DNA of 64,000 nt from Halobacteriovorax sp. (GTDB taxonomy: Bacteria > Bdellovibrionota > Bacteriovoracia > Bacteriovoracales > Bacteriovoracaceae), in contig PBIO01000011.1 in assembly GCA_002720865.1 (NCBI GenBank), positions 186,001 through 250,000 on the forward strand, written 5' to 3'. Under the pieces are notes generated by a model. The model searched no databases. It was not told the origin of the DNA and saw only the letters and a program-made list of their open reading frames with translations. Positions 63,763 through 64,000 of this stretch are shown here, piece by piece. Every line of letters begins with the position of its first letter. The stretch's first letter is position 1. Both the position numbers and the translations under genes were made by a program.

Positions 63763-64000
63763 TTATTCAACAACCCAGGTGTCACCAGAATTAAGAAGGG
63801 CCGTCATATCCCCCTCTCCTTTCTTAGCTTTAACATCAGCAAGCTGATCATTAAGCTGCTGATCATAAACCACATCAGGAACCCTTCTTAGAACCCCAAG
63901 AGGAACCGGAAGCTCTCCGCGCATTTCAGCTAGGATTTGAGCCACAATAGGATTAGTTTCATCATGAACAAGAAGTTCAGATTCATCTACATCACTTAGG
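63763..64000 (-). CDS. 2-oxoacid:ferredoxin oxidoreductase subunit beta, partial 3' end
   Basis: The frame is open to the window edge, so the 5' part is outside. The visible 79 residues include LLVHDETNPIVAQILAEM and PVPLGVLRRV, the family's C-terminal pattern. It couples oxidative decarboxylation of a 2-oxoacid to ferredoxin through thiamine diphosphate. The alpha subunit gene should lie beyond the edge. Confidence 0.8.
   Translation of the reverse strand, partial: LSDVDESELLVHDETNPIVAQILAEMRGELPVPLGVLRRVPDVVYDQQLNDQLADVKAKKGEGDMTALLNSGDTWVVE

Overview
The window looks like AT-rich chromosomal DNA from a Gram-negative bacterium of the Bdellovibrionota, most likely the Bacteriovorax/Halobacteriovorax/Peredibacter side. 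This is inferred from the mix of many short secreted or lipobox proteins, a Flp-type pilin, an animal-type haem peroxidase, and a glutathione-dependent formaldehyde pathway next to topA. No rRNA or housekeeping marker gene fixes the taxon, so it remains an inference.

Layout. 1-19.8 kb is a mosaic of ordinary chromosomal genes: a ferredoxin-MBL protein with a methyltransferase, an ECF sigma factor with a membrane partner, a Flp pilin, an ABC-2 exporter, a K+ channel, a haem peroxidase lipoprotein, an ATP-grasp enzyme, a CNNM/CorC protein, and a tandem pair of strange Gly/Ala-rich secreted proteins whose shared upstream region carries twin palindromes.

19.8-42.3 kb is accessory DNA at a tRNA-Arg(TCG) gene (42237-42313). 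The last bases of that tRNA recur at 19797-19814 (18 nt) and 28804-28817 (14 nt), so two elements appear to sit in tandem. The distal one (19.8-28.8 kb) holds a DDE transposase, a PKD-repeat metalloprotease with a missing N-terminus, and a PaeR7I/XhoI-type restriction-modification pair. The proximal one (28.8-42.2 kb) is an integrative mobilizable element: tyrosine integrase, excisionase-like HTH protein, AT-hook-like basic protein, a Replic_Relax-like protein and a VirD4/TraD-like ATPase, two inverted-repeat oriT candidates, and cargo (BspA-type leucine-rich repeat protein, chloramphenicol-phosphotransferase-like kinase, small membrane and lipoproteins, and a Panacea-type toxin-antitoxin pair under a palindromic operator). 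ACTAGCACA repeats lie just inside both ends and may be integrase arm sites.

42.3-64 kb returns to chromosomal genes: frmB-frmA formaldehyde detoxification, a YqaA/DedA membrane protein, topA, a LysM/TPR envelope pair, a COG0731 radical SAM enzyme, bcp peroxiredoxin, a glyoxalase II-like enzyme, a CAAX/Ste24 protease, ogt, a glutamine amidotransferase, a free-methionine-sulfoxide-reductase-like GAF protein, a CDF cation exporter whose start codon is apparently not ATG/GTG/TTG, a Cys-repeat secreted protein, a CxxCH protein, and the 3' end of a 2-oxoacid:ferredoxin oxidoreductase beta subunit gene running off the window.

The strongest candidates for new biology are the integrative element with its oriT-like hairpins and putative arm sites, its Panacea/SH3-like toxin-antitoxin pair, the Gly-rich secreted pair behind the twin palindromes, and the six-repeat C-x4-C-x3-GW secreted protein.
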